The notes beneath the pieces were generated by a model. The model worked only from the letters and a program-made list of their open reading frames with translations. It searched no databases and was not told the origin of the DNA. Shown one piece after another: positions 16,002-24,510 of a DNA stretch of 64,000 nt. Made by a program: the position numbers and the translations under genes. The DNA is taken from contig JAISLD010000028.1 in the NCBI GenBank assembly GCA_031260665.1, positions 1-64,000 on the forward strand. The letters are read 5' to 3'. The stretch is from Oscillospiraceae bacterium. GTDB lineage: Bacteria > Bacillota > Clostridia > Oscillospirales > Ruminococcaceae. How positions within the stretch are numbered: position 1 is the first letter of the stretch; each line of letters begins with the position of its first letter.

Positions 16002-18337
16002 CTCGGTTTCCGCTTTAAGCGATTCAATCTCCGCATTTCTGATTCGAGAAGCGTCTTGAATGATGAGAAGCAGGCTTCGCTATCTTTTTGCTTTGCGAGA
16101 ACAATCTCGCGCCATTCATAGTTGTCGGTGCTTGTCAGCTCACGATAAGCGATAGAGTAGGTCTTGTCGTTTGACTCAAGGAAGCTGGCAATGAAGCTCT
16201 TCCCGAACGAGTGGCGCATACGGGCGCGGTCGTCCGCGTGAACACGCCGCTCTGTCATAAGCAGCAGCTGCTCAAACGCCGGTCCGTTCTTGAGGCTGAA
16301 GCTCGCTTTTCCGCCCTGCGTGATTGTCTTGATTCTGTTGTTCAATATATCAAGCTCACAGACAAAGGCACGAAGCGCTTTGGCTGATGTGTCGAGAACC
16401 GTTCGCGCTTCTTTTGCCTCATAAGACAGGCTTTTCTTCTCGCGAATGTCTTTGATGAAGATAAGGCATCGCGGTTCGGCGCCGCTGCCCTCTGTACGAA
16501 ACGCTTCAGCTGAATAATGCGCCCATTCTTCAACTTCAGAGGAATACGGCGTGGTTTTGGCGCGAAAGTTGTGACGAATCGCACCGTCGCCACGATAGAA
16601 GAACGCGATTATGCTTTTGCTTGAGAAGTAGCGCAGCAACTTCAGCCGGTCGTCGGGGTGAACGTATCGCTCAACAAAATCAGCCCACCTGTCAGTAAAG
16701 CCGCCCTCGGTGTAAGGGAACAGGTGCTTCACACCCGAGGGAGTGAAAGGAACGAACCTGTCGAGTGTGAGGTTGACGTCAAGCACGGCCGCACCCGAAT
16801 ACTGAATCGCCGTGATGAATTTGCCGAACATATTCGGGTCGTTCTCGGCGGAGTAATCAAAGAGATTAGCGGGTTCGGGGAGTCCTTTGTAGGAAGAAAC
16901 GTAGTTGATGAACGCTTCTTGAGAGAGCGGACGCGCGAATACAAAGCCTTGAATGATGTCGCAACCGAGTTTGCGCAGTGTCAGCACCTGCTCCGACTTC
17001 TCGACTCCCTCGGCGACGATTTTCATTCCGAGTGCCTGTGTCATATTGGTTATCCCGGCGACAACCGCACTGCCTCGCTCGTTCCACATGGGCGTGTCGT
17101 CAAAGAACGCCTTGTCTATCTTCAGTTCGTCCATTGGGAGCAAGCGGAGAATACCAAGCGACGAGCTGCCTGTGCCGAAGTCGTCAAGCGAAGTCTTGAA
17201 GCCCGCGTCTTTCAGTGATATCAGCACATCACGGAAGCCGTCGATGTCGTCAAAGACCGCCGACTCGGTAAACTCAAGCTCAAGCTGTCCGTCCTCAATC
17301 TGATAATGTTTCTTTTTGGAAACGTAATATTCTAAGAAATCGTCTTTGAATATGCCGAGCCGCGATACATTACAGGCGATAACTAAGCTGCGGCACCAAT
17401 CCTCGTGTTCGTGTTCGTGGAGGAACGAGCAGGCTTTCTCGAAGATGTAGCGGTCAAGCTCAACGATGAAGCCGTTCTTTTCAAATATCGGGATAAACTC
17501 ATCGGGGCAAAGGGTCGAACCGTCGGGTTTCTTCCAACGCACCAACGCCTCGGCGCTAAGCACGCGGTCTTTGTGCTTAAGGTGGTGTTGCGGCTGAAGA
17601 TAGAACGTGAACTCGTTTTGACGCAGCGCGTCGCCCATAACGCGCGTGATTTCGCTTTCGTGGAGCAGTCTGGTGCGAAAGCGCGGCTCGTACACCGTGA
17701 ACTCGAGTTTTTTGTCGGCGGCGCGTTTTGCCGCGATACGGGCGCGCTCTATCATCTCGATTGCCGTGATGTCCTTGCCCTGTTCGCTTATGCTGATTCC
17801 GCAGTAAAGCCCGCCAAGTGTGTCGGGAGCAATCGTGTTTTCCTCCCAGCGAACAAGGTAGGCGGCGGATATGTCTTTGAAAAAGCACGCCGCGTCCGCG
17901 GCGTCGTTGGCGCGGATAAGAACGAGAAAGTTGTTCGAGTCGTCGAACACCATAAGCTCGTAATTCTTGGTGAAAGTGTGGATACAGGAGGCAAGACTGT
18001 GGACGGTACGGTTGCTTGCGGCTATGCCGTAGATGTCTTTGATGTGCTTGAAGCCGCGTATGCTGACCTGAAGCATTGAGAACGTAGTGCCGAATTCACG
18101 CGACATTATCTTGTCACATTCATCGGCGAAAGTTTCAACGTGGTGAAGCGACGCGTAGCTGTTGATGTCTTTTGTGTGGCGAAACTCGGCTTTCTCTTTG
18201 CGATTTCTTAGTAAGAAATAAAGCTCAACGACCGCGATAACAAGAATCGCGGCAAACAACGCCACTATAAGGGGCGGTATGTCCGTGAGAGATGTGTAGA
18301 ACAAAAGATTTGGTTCTTCTGATAACAAATGAGGCAT
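15929..18337 (-). CDS. Cyclic di-GMP phosphodiesterase, EAL domain (N-terminal part of frameshifted protein)
   Basis: The order is a membrane segment (about 21-43), a degenerate GGDEF domain with the motif lost (about 60-220), a complete EAL domain (about 230-490), then two PAS-like repeats. EAL catalytic residues are present: EALVRW (263-268), NVSRL, ELEFTES, DDFGTG (385-390), LKIDKAF and AEGVE. It should hydrolyse c-di-GMP to pGpG. From about residue 758 (position 16066) the protein reads into unrelated basic sequence. The other frame continues smoothly there, as expected from loss of one G on the plus strand near 16066. It starts one base after the nth stop. Confidence 0.85.
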   Translation of the reverse strand: MPHLLSEEPNLLFYTSLTDIPPLIVALFAAILVIAVVELYFLLRNRKEKAEFRHTKDINSYASLHHVETFADECDKIMSREFGTTFSMLQVSIRGFKHIKDIYGIAASNRTVHSLASCIHTFTKNYELMVFDDSNNFLVLIRANDAADAACFFKDISAAYLVRWEENTIAPDTLGGLYCGISISEQGKDITAIEMIERARIAAKRAADKKLEFTVYEPRFRTRLLHESEITRVMGDALRQNEFTFYLQPQHHLKHKDRVLSAEALVRWKKPDGSTLCPDEFIPIFEKNGFIVELDRYIFEKACSFLHEHEHEDWCRSLVIACNVSRLGIFKDDFLEYYVSKKKHYQIEDGQLELEFTESAVFDDIDGFRDVLISLKDAGFKTSLDDFGTGSSSLGILRLLPMDELKIDKAFFDDTPMWNERGSAVVAGITNMTQALGMKIVAEGVEKSEQVLTLRKLGCDIIQGFVFARPLSQEAFINYVSSYKGLPEPANLFDYSAENDPNMFGKFITAIQYSGAAVLDVNLTLDRFVPFTPSGVKHLFPYTEGGFTDRWADFVERYVHPDDRLKLLRYFSSKSIIAFFYRGDGAIRHNFRAKTTPYSSEVEEWAHYSAEAFRTEGSGAEPRCLIFIKDIREKKSLSYEAKEARTVLDTSAKALRAFVCELDILNNRIKTITQGGKASFSLKNGPAFEQLLLMTERRVHADDRARMRHSFGKSFIASFLESNDKTYSIAYRELTSTDNYEWREIVLAKQKDSEACFSSFKTLLESEMRRLNRLKRKPRCSASPKRCFKPWFSLTTKPIPSR

Positions 18338-18338
18338 G

Positions 18339-18965
18339 TCACACTCTTTCTGTGTTGCAACAAAGCGAAACTAAGGCGCAGTCGCCGCATTTTGGATTGC
18401 GTGAGGTGCAGACTTGCCGACCGTGCCGCACCAACCTGTGCGAGAAGAAAAGTCCGTCGTCTGGGGGGACAATAGCGCGTAAACCCCGCTCAACTTTGGT
18501 CGGGTCGGTTGTGTCAACCAAGCCGAGCCTGTTTGACAGTCGAATGACGTGCGTGTCGGCGACAATCGCCGCTTTGCCGAACAACTCGCCCGCAACAAGG
18601 TTCGCGGTCTTTCGCCCGACACCCGGAAGCTTTGTGAGGTCGTCAATCTCACTCGGTATGTCGCCCAGTTGAAGCAACGCGATACAGAGCAGCTTGATGT
18701 CACGCGCCTTGGTGCGGAACAAACCACAGGAGCGGATAATTGCTTCAATGTCGTCGAGGTCGGCTTCAGCCAGCGACTTGATGTCGGGATACTTCGCGAA
18801 GAGAACAGGCGTGACCACGTTGACGCGTTTGTCGGTACACTGCGCCGATAAACGGGTGGCAATCAGCAACTGATACGGGTGGTCGCGGTTGAAGTTCAGT
18901 TCGCAGTAAACATCAGGGTAAAGCGTTTGCAGGAGAGATAAAAGCTCAGACGTTTTTGAATACAT
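18339..18965 (-). CDS. nth: Endonuclease III
   Basis: A bifunctional DNA glycosylase/AP lyase that removes oxidised pyrimidines. The 208-residue protein has the helix-hairpin-helix LPGVGRKTANLV with catalytic Lys (about residue 120), the catalytic Asp in VADTHVIRLSNRLGLV (about 138) and a C-terminal 4Fe-4S cluster with C-x6-C-x2-C-x5-C spacing. It leads a minus-strand operon with the c-di-GMP gene, ruvX and the aldo/keto reductase. The -10 box ends only 5 bases before the ATG, so the transcript would be leaderless or nearly so. Confidence 0.96.
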   Translation of the reverse strand: MYSKTSELLSLLQTLYPDVYCELNFNRDHPYQLLIATRLSAQCTDKRVNVVTPVLFAKYPDIKSLAEADLDDIEAIIRSCGLFRTKARDIKLLCIALLQLGDIPSEIDDLTKLPGVGRKTANLVAGELFGKAAIVADTHVIRLSNRLGLVDTTDPTKVERGLRAIVPPDDGLFFSHRLVRHGRQVCTSRNPKCGDCALVSLCCNTERV

Positions 18966-18970
18966 ACCTT

Positions 18971-18999
18971 ATTATAACAAATAACTGAAAGCGTGTCAA
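18971..18999 (-). promoter_or_regulatory. nth operon promoter
   Basis: On the minus strand TTGACA (18999-18994) and TATAAT (18976-18971) are separated by exactly 17 bases, with an extended TGT before the -10. The nth ATG begins at 18965, where transcription itself would be expected to start. Confidence 0.9.
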
Positions 19000-19021
19000 C
19001 ACATACCCGAGTTGGTGCCCG

Positions 19022-19128
19022 AGTCGGTGCCCGACAGGCAACAAATTAAAGGAATATCTGTGTGTGTCTAAGCAAACAAGTTAGTCGGTGCCCGACAGGC
19101 AACAAATTAAAGAAATATGTGTGTGTCC
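19022..19128 (+). repeat. Two direct repeats of about 46 bp in the nth-DHH intergenic region
   Basis: AGTCGGTGCCCGACAGGCAA followed by CAAATTAAA and a TGTGTGTGTC tail occurs at 19022-19068 and again at 19083-19128, with only a few differences. A partial third copy (AGTTGGTGCCCGA) precedes the first. GTCGG-TGC-CCGAC can form a small hairpin. Two CCGGCACGGGG motifs follow at about 19128 and 19175. The whole 18966-19264 gap carries only these repeats and two divergent promoters. Confidence 0.8.
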
Positions 19129-19190
19129 GGCACGGGGTTTGATTGCAACTTTATGTACCAAATTTATTGCCTCCCCGGCACGGGGCGGGG

Positions 19191-19219
19191 TTGACATATT
19201 TGTCGGAATGGTGTATAAT
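19191..19219 (+). promoter_or_regulatory. Promoter of the DHH gene
   Basis: TTGACA at 19191-19196 and TATAAT at 19214-19219 with a 17-base spacer. The start codon lies 45 bases downstream, after a CGGAGG Shine-Dalgarno. Confidence 0.92.
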
Positions 19220-19264
19220 TAGCGAGAATATAAAGGTAAGCACTGATACTCGGAGGTATACGAT

Positions 19265-20200
19265 ATGAAACTTATCACCCGTTCTGATTTTGACGGACTC
19301 GTTTGCGGCGCGTTGCTTCTTGAAGCAGGCGTGGTTGACGGATACACGTTTGCTCACCCGAAAGATATTCAAGACGGGCTTGTCGACGTCGGTGCTGACA
19401 ATGTGCTTGCCAATGTGCCTTACGTTGAGGGGTGCGGGCTTTGGTTTGACCACCACTCAAGCGAGTCCGAACGCGTTCAGCTTGATGGCCATTATAAAGG
19501 CGAAAGCCGCAGCGCACCCTCGTGCGCCCGCATTATATACGAGTATTACGGTGGGGAAGCTAAGTTTCCGCAGTTTGGCGATATGATGGAAGCGGTTGAC
19601 AAGGTGGACAGCGGCAACCTGACACAAAATGAAATCCTTAACCCGCAAGGTTGGATACTTATTGGTTTTCTTATGGACCCGAGAACGGGGCTTGGTCGGT
19701 TTCGCAACTTCAGAATCAGCAACTACCAGCTTATGGCCATTCTGCTTGAGTGCTGCCGCGTCAAAACCACGGCTGATATCCTCGCGATGAGCGACATACA
19801 AGAAAGAATTGAGCTTTATAACGAGCAAACGCAAAAGTTCAAGTCGATGATTGTCGAACACACGCTGATTGACCACGACGTTATCATCACCGACCTCCGC
19901 GGAGTTGAGCCGATATATACAGGCAACAGGTTCCTCGTTTACAGTCTTTATCCCGAACAGAATGTTTCCGCTTGGATTGTGTCCGGCCGTGGCGGGAAAG
20001 GTTGCTCGGTTGCTGTCGGATACTCGGTGCTTAACCGAAGCAGTCGCGTCAACGTAGGCTCGCTTATGCTGAAGTACGGCGGCGGTGGTCACAAGGCGGT
20101 GGGGACTTGCCAGTTTGACGACAAGACGATTGCCGACAAACTGCCGAAACTCCTTGACGAACTTGTGAATTACGACAAATACTACAGAACAGAAGCCTAA
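19265..20200 (+). CDS. DHH-family phosphoesterase (exopolyphosphatase-like)
   Basis: A 311-residue DHH/DHHA1 protein. Metal-binding motifs are TRSDFDGLVCGALL at the N terminus, LWFDHHSS (about residues 60-67) and AVDKVDSGN (about 117-125). The C-terminal DHHA1 glycine motif is KYGGGGHKAVG (about 275-285). Homologues are usually annotated exopolyphosphatase, but DHH enzymes also cleave nanoRNA, pAp or cyclic dinucleotides. A diguanylate cyclase follows 90 bases later, so a role in degrading c-di-GMP-derived linear dinucleotides is possible. That is inference only. Confidence 0.88.
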   Translation: MKLITRSDFDGLVCGALLLEAGVVDGYTFAHPKDIQDGLVDVGADNVLANVPYVEGCGLWFDHHSSESERVQLDGHYKGESRSAPSCARIIYEYYGGEAKFPQFGDMMEAVDKVDSGNLTQNEILNPQGWILIGFLMDPRTGLGRFRNFRISNYQLMAILLECCRVKTTADILAMSDIQERIELYNEQTQKFKSMIVEHTLIDHDVIITDLRGVEPIYTGNRFLVYSLYPEQNVSAWIVSGRGGKGCSVAVGYSVLNRSSRVNVGSLMLKYGGGGHKAVGTCQFDDKTIADKLPKLLDELVNYDKYYRTEA

Positions 20201-20290
20201 GTGATGAACAGGTGGCGTTCGCTTGATTATTCGCTCCCATTAAATGCCTTGTCACTAAGCAGGGGTTTGCTGAAAGGGGCGGGAGGTATT

Positions 20291-21232
20291 ATGTCGAATA
20301 CTGTAGAATTTCAAGACGAGAACGAAAAGCACAAGATACTTATCTGTGACGACTCGCGGCAAAACCTTGTTGAGCTGAACAAAATCCTTTCCGCTGATTA
20401 CTCGCTTTATATGGCGAACACGGGAAAAGACGCGCTCCGTATCGCCGCCGAGTCTGAACCTGACCTCATCTTGCTCGACATAATGATGTCTGACATGAAC
20501 GGCTTTGAAGTTATTGCCGAACTGAAAGCAAGCGAGGACACCAAAGAAATCCCTGTTATCTTCATCACGGGGCTTGACGGCGAAGCGGAAGAAGAAAAGG
20601 GACTGGGTCTCGGCGCGGTTGACTATATCACCAAGCCTTTCAGCGGAGCAATCATCAAGGCGCGTGTCAAGACGCAGATAAAACTGATTGACCAAATCCG
20701 ACGAATCAGTTATATGAGCCTGTACGATGAACTGACGGGCTTGCCGAACAGACGATACTTCAACGCCAAGCTTGAGCTTGAGTGGGGCACGGCAATGCGT
20801 GACAATATCCCGCTGTCGTTTCTTATGCTTGACTTAGACAAGTTTAAGGTCTACAACGACACCTACGGGCACAATCAAGGCGATATTCTGCTTGCCGCAG
20901 TCGGGAAGATTCTTGACAAATACGCAAGACGCGCAACCGATATGTCGGCGAGGTGGGGCGGCGAAGAATTCGCGGTTATACTGCAAAACACAAGCGTCGA
21001 ACCTGCGGCGGAGATAGCGGAGAGAATACGGGCCGCTATTGAGAACCTCGATGTTCCTTTGTACGAACGCCCTGAAGTTATCACGAAGGTTACAGTCAGC
21101 ATAGGCGTGTCGTCCATCAACCCGGCAAGCGACAAAGAAAAGATGAACGAACTGATGACGCGTGCCGACGACTGCCTTTATGAAGCAAAGGCGGCAGGCA
21201 GGAACCGCGTTGTGGTGGAACCGCAGGAGTGA
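20291..21232 (+). CDS. Response regulator with diguanylate cyclase output
   Basis: The 313-residue protein has an N-terminal receiver domain with acidic pair ICDD (about 18-21), phospho-acceptor Asp63 in LILLDIMM and Lys115 in YITKPF. A C-terminal GGDEF domain has active site GGEEF (223-227) and the inhibitory site RATD (214-217) at the correct five-residue spacing. It should make c-di-GMP when phosphorylated and be product-inhibited. ATG 20291 is chosen over an open frame to 20201 because GGGAGG precedes it. No histidine kinase is adjacent. A terminator follows. Confidence 0.93.
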   Translation: MSNTVEFQDENEKHKILICDDSRQNLVELNKILSADYSLYMANTGKDALRIAAESEPDLILLDIMMSDMNGFEVIAELKASEDTKEIPVIFITGLDGEAEEEKGLGLGAVDYITKPFSGAIIKARVKTQIKLIDQIRRISYMSLYDELTGLPNRRYFNAKLELEWGTAMRDNIPLSFLMLDLDKFKVYNDTYGHNQGDILLAAVGKILDKYARRATDMSARWGGEEFAVILQNTSVEPAAEIAERIRAAIENLDVPLYERPEVITKVTVSIGVSSINPASDKEKMNELMTRADDCLYEAKAAGRNRVVVEPQE

Positions 21233-21238
21233 AAACCA

Positions 21239-21269
21239 AAAGCTCTCCTTATGATAAGGAGAGCTTTTT
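21239..21269 (+). terminator. Intrinsic terminator after the diguanylate cyclase gene
   Basis: A 13-bp perfect stem, AAAGCTCTCCTTA (21239-21251) with TAAGGAGAGCTTT (21255-21267), has a 3-base loop and a T run. It may also act on tRNA-Thr transcripts from the opposite strand. Confidence 0.92.
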
Positions 21270-21272
21270 ATG

Positions 21273-21348
21273 TGGAGCTGATACTCGGATTCGAACCGAG
21301 GACCTCATCCTTACCAAGGATGTGCTCTGCCGACTGAGCTATATCAGC
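21273..21348 (-). tRNA. tRNA-Thr (anticodon GGT)
   Basis: A 76-base cloverleaf on the minus strand. The acceptor GCTGATA pairs with TATCAGC, the anticodon loop TTGGTAA is closed by CATCC/GGATG, and the T arm carries GGTTCGAATCC. CCA is encoded. It reads ACC and ACU codons. Confidence 0.96.
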
Positions 21349-21365
21349 GAAGAAAACGCTTAGGT

Positions 21366-21394
21366 ATTATAGCATATCGCGTTGTTCTTGTCAA
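21366..21394 (-). promoter_or_regulatory. tRNA-Thr promoter
   Basis: A consensus promoter on the minus strand: TTGACA (21394-21389), a 17-base spacer and TATAAT (21371-21366), about 18 bases before the mature tRNA. Confidence 0.93.
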
Positions 21395-21490
21395 GCAGTT
21401 TGTCGAAAAGCTTGCTTGTTTGTGCAAGTTGCACAAATACATCACACAATGTTTGGTGATAATGCTGTATGTCATATTTCGCCTATTTAC

Positions 21491-21520
21491 TTGACATTTG
21501 GTGCCGTGGTATGGTATAAT
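21491..21520 (+). promoter_or_regulatory. S10 ribosomal operon promoter
   Basis: TTGACA (21491-21496) and TATAAT (21515-21520) with an 18-base spacer. This is the only strong promoter seen at the head of the ribosomal protein cluster. It leaves a leader of about 127 bases before rpsJ. Confidence 0.92.
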
Positions 21521-21561
21521 AACTCTTGCGCGTTTGTAAATCTCGTGCAATGACGGCTTGA

Positions 21562-21628
21562 CCGAGGAACACTCGGCACGTTGTGTGCGGCTTTACGGGT
21601 CGTGCGGACAACCAAAACTTGTCCGTAC
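21562..21628 (+). promoter_or_regulatory. Structured leader of the S10 operon
   Basis: Two hairpins lie in the 5' leader: CCGAG/CTCGG at 21562-21576 and a 10-bp stem GTGCGGACAA/TTGTCCGTAC at 21602-21628 with a 7-base loop and one G-U pair. The second ends 10 bases before the rpsJ Shine-Dalgarno. Ribosomal operons often bind one of their own products in the leader (L4 in E. coli S10). A similar role here is inference; no U-run follows the hairpin. Confidence 0.6.
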
Positions 21629-21653
21629 CCTTACGAAAGGAGAACAACTAACT

Positions 21654-21965
21654 TTGGCAGTCAAAGAAAAAGTCAGGATTCGGATTAAAGGATATGAACA
21701 TTCTTTAGTTGACGCGGCGGCAAAGAAGATAGTCGAAACCGCTAAACGGACAGGCTCACGCGTTGCCGGACCGGTTCCGCTCCCAACAGACAAAGAAATC
21801 ATAACCATTCTTCGCGCCGTACACAAGTACAAAGACAGCCGCGAACAGTTTGAGCTTCGCACCCACAAACGTCTTATCGACGTTATCAGACCGACAAACA
21901 AAACGGTCGAGGCACTTCAGGGGCTTGAATTACCCGCAGGCGTTGAAATCTTTATGGAAGTTTAG
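21654..21965 (+). CDS. rpsJ: Ribosomal protein S10
   Basis: S10 of the 30S head, also NusE in antitermination complexes. The 103-residue protein shows [17 protein letters not shown] at the N terminus and a central ...VAGPVPLPT loop. The start is TTG at 21654 after AAAGGAG. The open frame back to 21558 runs through the leader hairpins and is not coding. It is the first gene of the cluster, as in most Firmicutes. Confidence 0.97.
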   Translation: MAVKEKVRIRIKGYEHSLVDAAAKKIVETAKRTGSRVAGPVPLPTDKEIITILRAVHKYKDSREQFELRTHKRLIDVIRPTNKTVEALQGLELPAGVEIFMEV

Positions 21966-21982
21966 TTCCACAAAGTGGCTGT

Positions 21983-22029
21983 GTCGGCTTGCCGACCAAC
22001 AGTCGTAGTTAATGTCGGTTTTCACCGAC
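21983..22029 (+). promoter_or_regulatory. Pair of similar hairpins between rpsJ and rplC
   Basis: GTCGGC-TT-GCCGAC (21983-21996) and GTCGGT-TTTC-ACCGAC (22014-22029) lie in the 93-base gap before rplC. The half-stems are interchangeable (GTCGG with either CCGAC), so two alternative folds are possible. The rplC Shine-Dalgarno AAAGGAGG follows. Confidence 0.55.
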
Positions 22030-22058
22030 CAATTGCTAATAAAGGAGGCAAAGCCTAA

Positions 22059-22694
22059 ATGAAAAAAGGCTTGATAGGCAAGAAACTCGGAATGACGCAA
22101 ATCTTTGACGAAAACGGCAAAGTTGTTCCGGTCACCGTGGTTGAAGCCGGTCCCTGCGCAGTCGCTCAAATCAAAACGAGCGAAACCGACGGGTACGAGG
22201 CAGTTCAACTCGGATACGGCGACGTAACGCCGAAGCACGTCACGAAACCCCTGCAAGGGCATTTCAAGAAGAATGACGTTGGACTCAAAAAGTACCTGAA
22301 AGAATTCAGACTCGACAGCATAGGCGAAACGAAAATCGGCGATATAATCAAAGCCGACGTGTTTACCGCGGGTGAGTTTGTTGACGTCACGGGCATCTCG
22401 AAAGGCAAGGGATTCCAAGGTACAATCAAACGCCACAATCAACACAGAATAAAAGAAACACACGGTGCGGGTCCTGTTCACAGACACGCCGGCTCAATGG
22501 GCGCAAACTCCAGCCCGTCGCGGATATTCAAAGGAAAGAAGCTTCCGGGACACATGGGCGCGGAACAGGTGACCGTGCAGAACTTAACAGTCGTTAAGAT
22601 AGACGCCGACAACAATTTGATAGCGATAAAGGGCGCAATCCCCGGACCTAAGGGCGGGATTGTCACGGTTATCGACTCGAAGAAGAAAGTATAA
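22059..22694 (+). CDS. rplC: Ribosomal protein L3
   Basis: Large-subunit assembly protein whose loop reaches the peptidyl transferase centre. The 211-residue product starts [15 protein letters not shown] and has the conserved [21 protein letters not shown] region and the GKKLPGHMG motif. Length is normal. The Shine-Dalgarno AAAGGAGG precedes ATG 22059. It follows rpsJ across a structured gap and is followed by rplD after 14 bases. Confidence 0.98.
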   Translation: MKKGLIGKKLGMTQIFDENGKVVPVTVVEAGPCAVAQIKTSETDGYEAVQLGYGDVTPKHVTKPLQGHFKKNDVGLKKYLKEFRLDSIGETKIGDIIKADVFTAGEFVDVTGISKGKGFQGTIKRHNQHRIKETHGAGPVHRHAGSMGANSSPSRIFKGKKLPGHMGAEQVTVQNLTVVKIDADNNLIAIKGAIPGPKGGIVTVIDSKKKV

Positions 22695-22708
22695 GGAGGG
22701 ACTGAGAT

Positions 22709-23332
22709 ATGGCAAAAGTATCTGTATATAACGCGCAGGGCGCGGAGCTTGAGTCCCTTGAACTCTCAGACGGCGTTTTCGGGATTGAACCAAACGAACA
22801 AGCGGTACACGCGGCGGTGGTGAACTACCTCGCCAATCAAAGACAAGGCACGCAGTCTACCCTCACACGGACAGAAGTACGTGGCGGCGGCAGAAAACCG
22901 TGGCGGCAAAAGGGCACGGGGCGCGCACGTCAAGGTTCGATACGCTCACCGCAGTGGAGACATGGCGGCGTGGCACTCGGACCGAAACCGAGAAGTTACC
23001 GCTACACCTTAAATAAAAAGCTGAAAAGGCTCGCGATGAAGTCGGCGTTGTCCGCAAAGGTGCAGGCAAACGAAATCATCGTGCTAAATGAGCTGAACAT
23101 CGCGGAATATAAGACAAAGGCTGTCATTCAGGTGCTGAACGCGCTGAAGATTGACAGAAAAGCACTTATCGTCCTCGACAGCGTCAACCGCTTCGCGATT
23201 GAATCCGCGTCGAATATCCCCGGAATCAAGACCGCGCAAGTGAACACGCTGAACGTATACGACATCGTGAACCACGACAAACTGATTGTGCTGAAAGGCG
23301 CGGTCGGGAAAATCGAGGAGGTATACAAATAA
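22709..23332 (+). CDS. rplD: Ribosomal protein L4
   Basis: Lines the peptide exit tunnel; in E. coli it also represses the S10 operon. The 207-residue protein contains the tunnel-loop region RTEVRGGGRKPWRQKGTGRARQG split by basic residues, then SPQWRHGGVALGPKPRSY. The start follows AAGGAGGG. Its stop overlaps the rplW start by one base. Confidence 0.98.
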   Translation: MAKVSVYNAQGAELESLELSDGVFGIEPNEQAVHAAVVNYLANQRQGTQSTLTRTEVRGGGRKPWRQKGTGRARQGSIRSPQWRHGGVALGPKPRSYRYTLNKKLKRLAMKSALSAKVQANEIIVLNELNIAEYKTKAVIQVLNALKIDRKALIVLDSVNRFAIESASNIPGIKTAQVNTLNVYDIVNHDKLIVLKGAVGKIEEVYK

Positions 23333-23634
23333 TGGCAGACCGTACACCACAGGATATAATCCTGCGCCCGGTTATCACCGAGCGTTCGACCGAGAACCTC
23401 CGTAACGGCAAGTACACGTTTCGTGTGAAAACCGACGCGAACAAGATTGAAATCAAGTCGGCAGTCGAGGCGCTCTTCTCGGGCGTGAAAGTTGACAAAG
23501 TGAACACGCTTCACGTTCGCGGCAGAACAAAACGTCGCGGCAGAACCGAAGGCAAGACCTCAGAGTGGAAAAAGGCAATCGTCACAGTAACGCCCGATTC
23601 AAAGACCATTGAGTTCTTTGAAGGAATGGTATAA
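23332..23634 (+). CDS. rplW: Ribosomal protein L23
   Basis: Exit-tunnel rim protein and docking site for trigger factor and SRP. The 100-residue product has IILRPVITE-like sequence (IILRPVITERSTE) near the N terminus and the basic GRTKRRGRTEGKTSEWKKA loop. ATG 23332 overlaps the rplD stop by one base, with GAGGAGG upstream inside rplD, so it is translationally coupled. Confidence 0.97.
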   Translation: MADRTPQDIILRPVITERSTENLRNGKYTFRVKTDANKIEIKSAVEALFSGVKVDKVNTLHVRGRTKRRGRTEGKTSEWKKAIVTVTPDSKTIEFFEGMV

Positions 23635-23668
23635 GCCTAAACAGCCTAAAGATAGTTAGGGGAGAAAA

Positions 23669-24499
23669 ATGCCAATCAAATCATACAAACCGGTCACACC
23701 CGGTCGCCGCGGAATGACCGTGGTGGATTACAGCGGCTTGTCAAAGGGTGGCCCCGAGAAAAGCCTGCTCAGAACACTGAAGAAACATTCAGGGCGCAAC
23801 AGCTACGGCAGAATCACCGTTCGGCACAAAGGCGGCGGAAACCGCGTGAAGTATCGTGTAATCGACTTCAGACGCGACAAACGCGGCGTTGACGCCGAAG
23901 TGAAAACAGTCGAATACGACCCGAACCGCACGTCGTTCATTGCGCTTGTGCAGTACCCCGACGGCGAGAAACGCTATATCATCGCCCCCGACAAAGTGAA
24001 AGTCGGCGACACGATTCGTTCGGGAGACGGCGCGGACATCATTCCCGGCAACGCGCTTCCACTCTCCGATATTCCTGTCGGCACGATTATCCACAACGTC
24101 GAGCTTCACCCCGGCAAGGGCGCGCAGTTAGTCAGAAGCGCAGGTTCTTCCGCACAACTTATGGCAAAAGAAAACGGGCTTGCGCTCATTCGTTTGCCGA
24201 GTGGAGAACTCCGCAACGTGGCAATCGGTTGCTTCGCGACAATCGGCGTTGTATCAAACGCCGACCACCTGAACGTGAACCTCGGCAAAGCGGGTCGCGT
24301 TCGTCACATGGGTATCCGTCCGACAGTCCGCGGTTCAGTTATGAACCCGAACGACCACCCGCACGGCGGTGGCGAGGGCAAGTCGCCTGTCGGCAGACCC
24401 GGACCTGTCACACCGTGGGGCAAACCCGCTCTCGGCTATAAAACACGGAAGACAAAGAAAGCAAGCTCTAAGTTCATCGTTAAACGCCGCGATAAATAA
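23669..24499 (+). CDS. rplB: Ribosomal protein L2
   Basis: Core 50S protein needed for subunit joining and peptidyl transferase structure. The 276-residue protein has [20 protein letters not shown] near the N terminus and the highly conserved [20 protein letters not shown] segment with the functional His near residue 229. It ends in a basic tail. GGGGAG precedes the ATG. A 94-base gap with a hairpin separates it from rpsS. Confidence 0.98.
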   Translation: MPIKSYKPVTPGRRGMTVVDYSGLSKGGPEKSLLRTLKKHSGRNSYGRITVRHKGGGNRVKYRVIDFRRDKRGVDAEVKTVEYDPNRTSFIALVQYPDGEKRYIIAPDKVKVGDTIRSGDGADIIPGNALPLSDIPVGTIIHNVELHPGKGAQLVRSAGSSAQLMAKENGLALIRLPSGELRNVAIGCFATIGVVSNADHLNVNLGKAGRVRHMGIRPTVRGSVMNPNDHPHGGGEGKSPVGRPGPVTPWGKPALGYKTRKTKKASSKFIVKRRDK

Positions 24500-24510
24500 T
24501 CAAAGCGTAA

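Noticed and set aside
19022-19128. Possible CRISPR-like repeats
   Set aside because: Only two to three copies, repeat unit 46 bp with a 15-base interval, and no cas genes nearby.
20201-20290. Possible c-di-GMP riboswitch before the diguanylate cyclase
   Set aside because: The 90-base gap shows no GEMM-type core and no clear two-helix fold; only a GGGAGG ribosome-binding site is recognisable.
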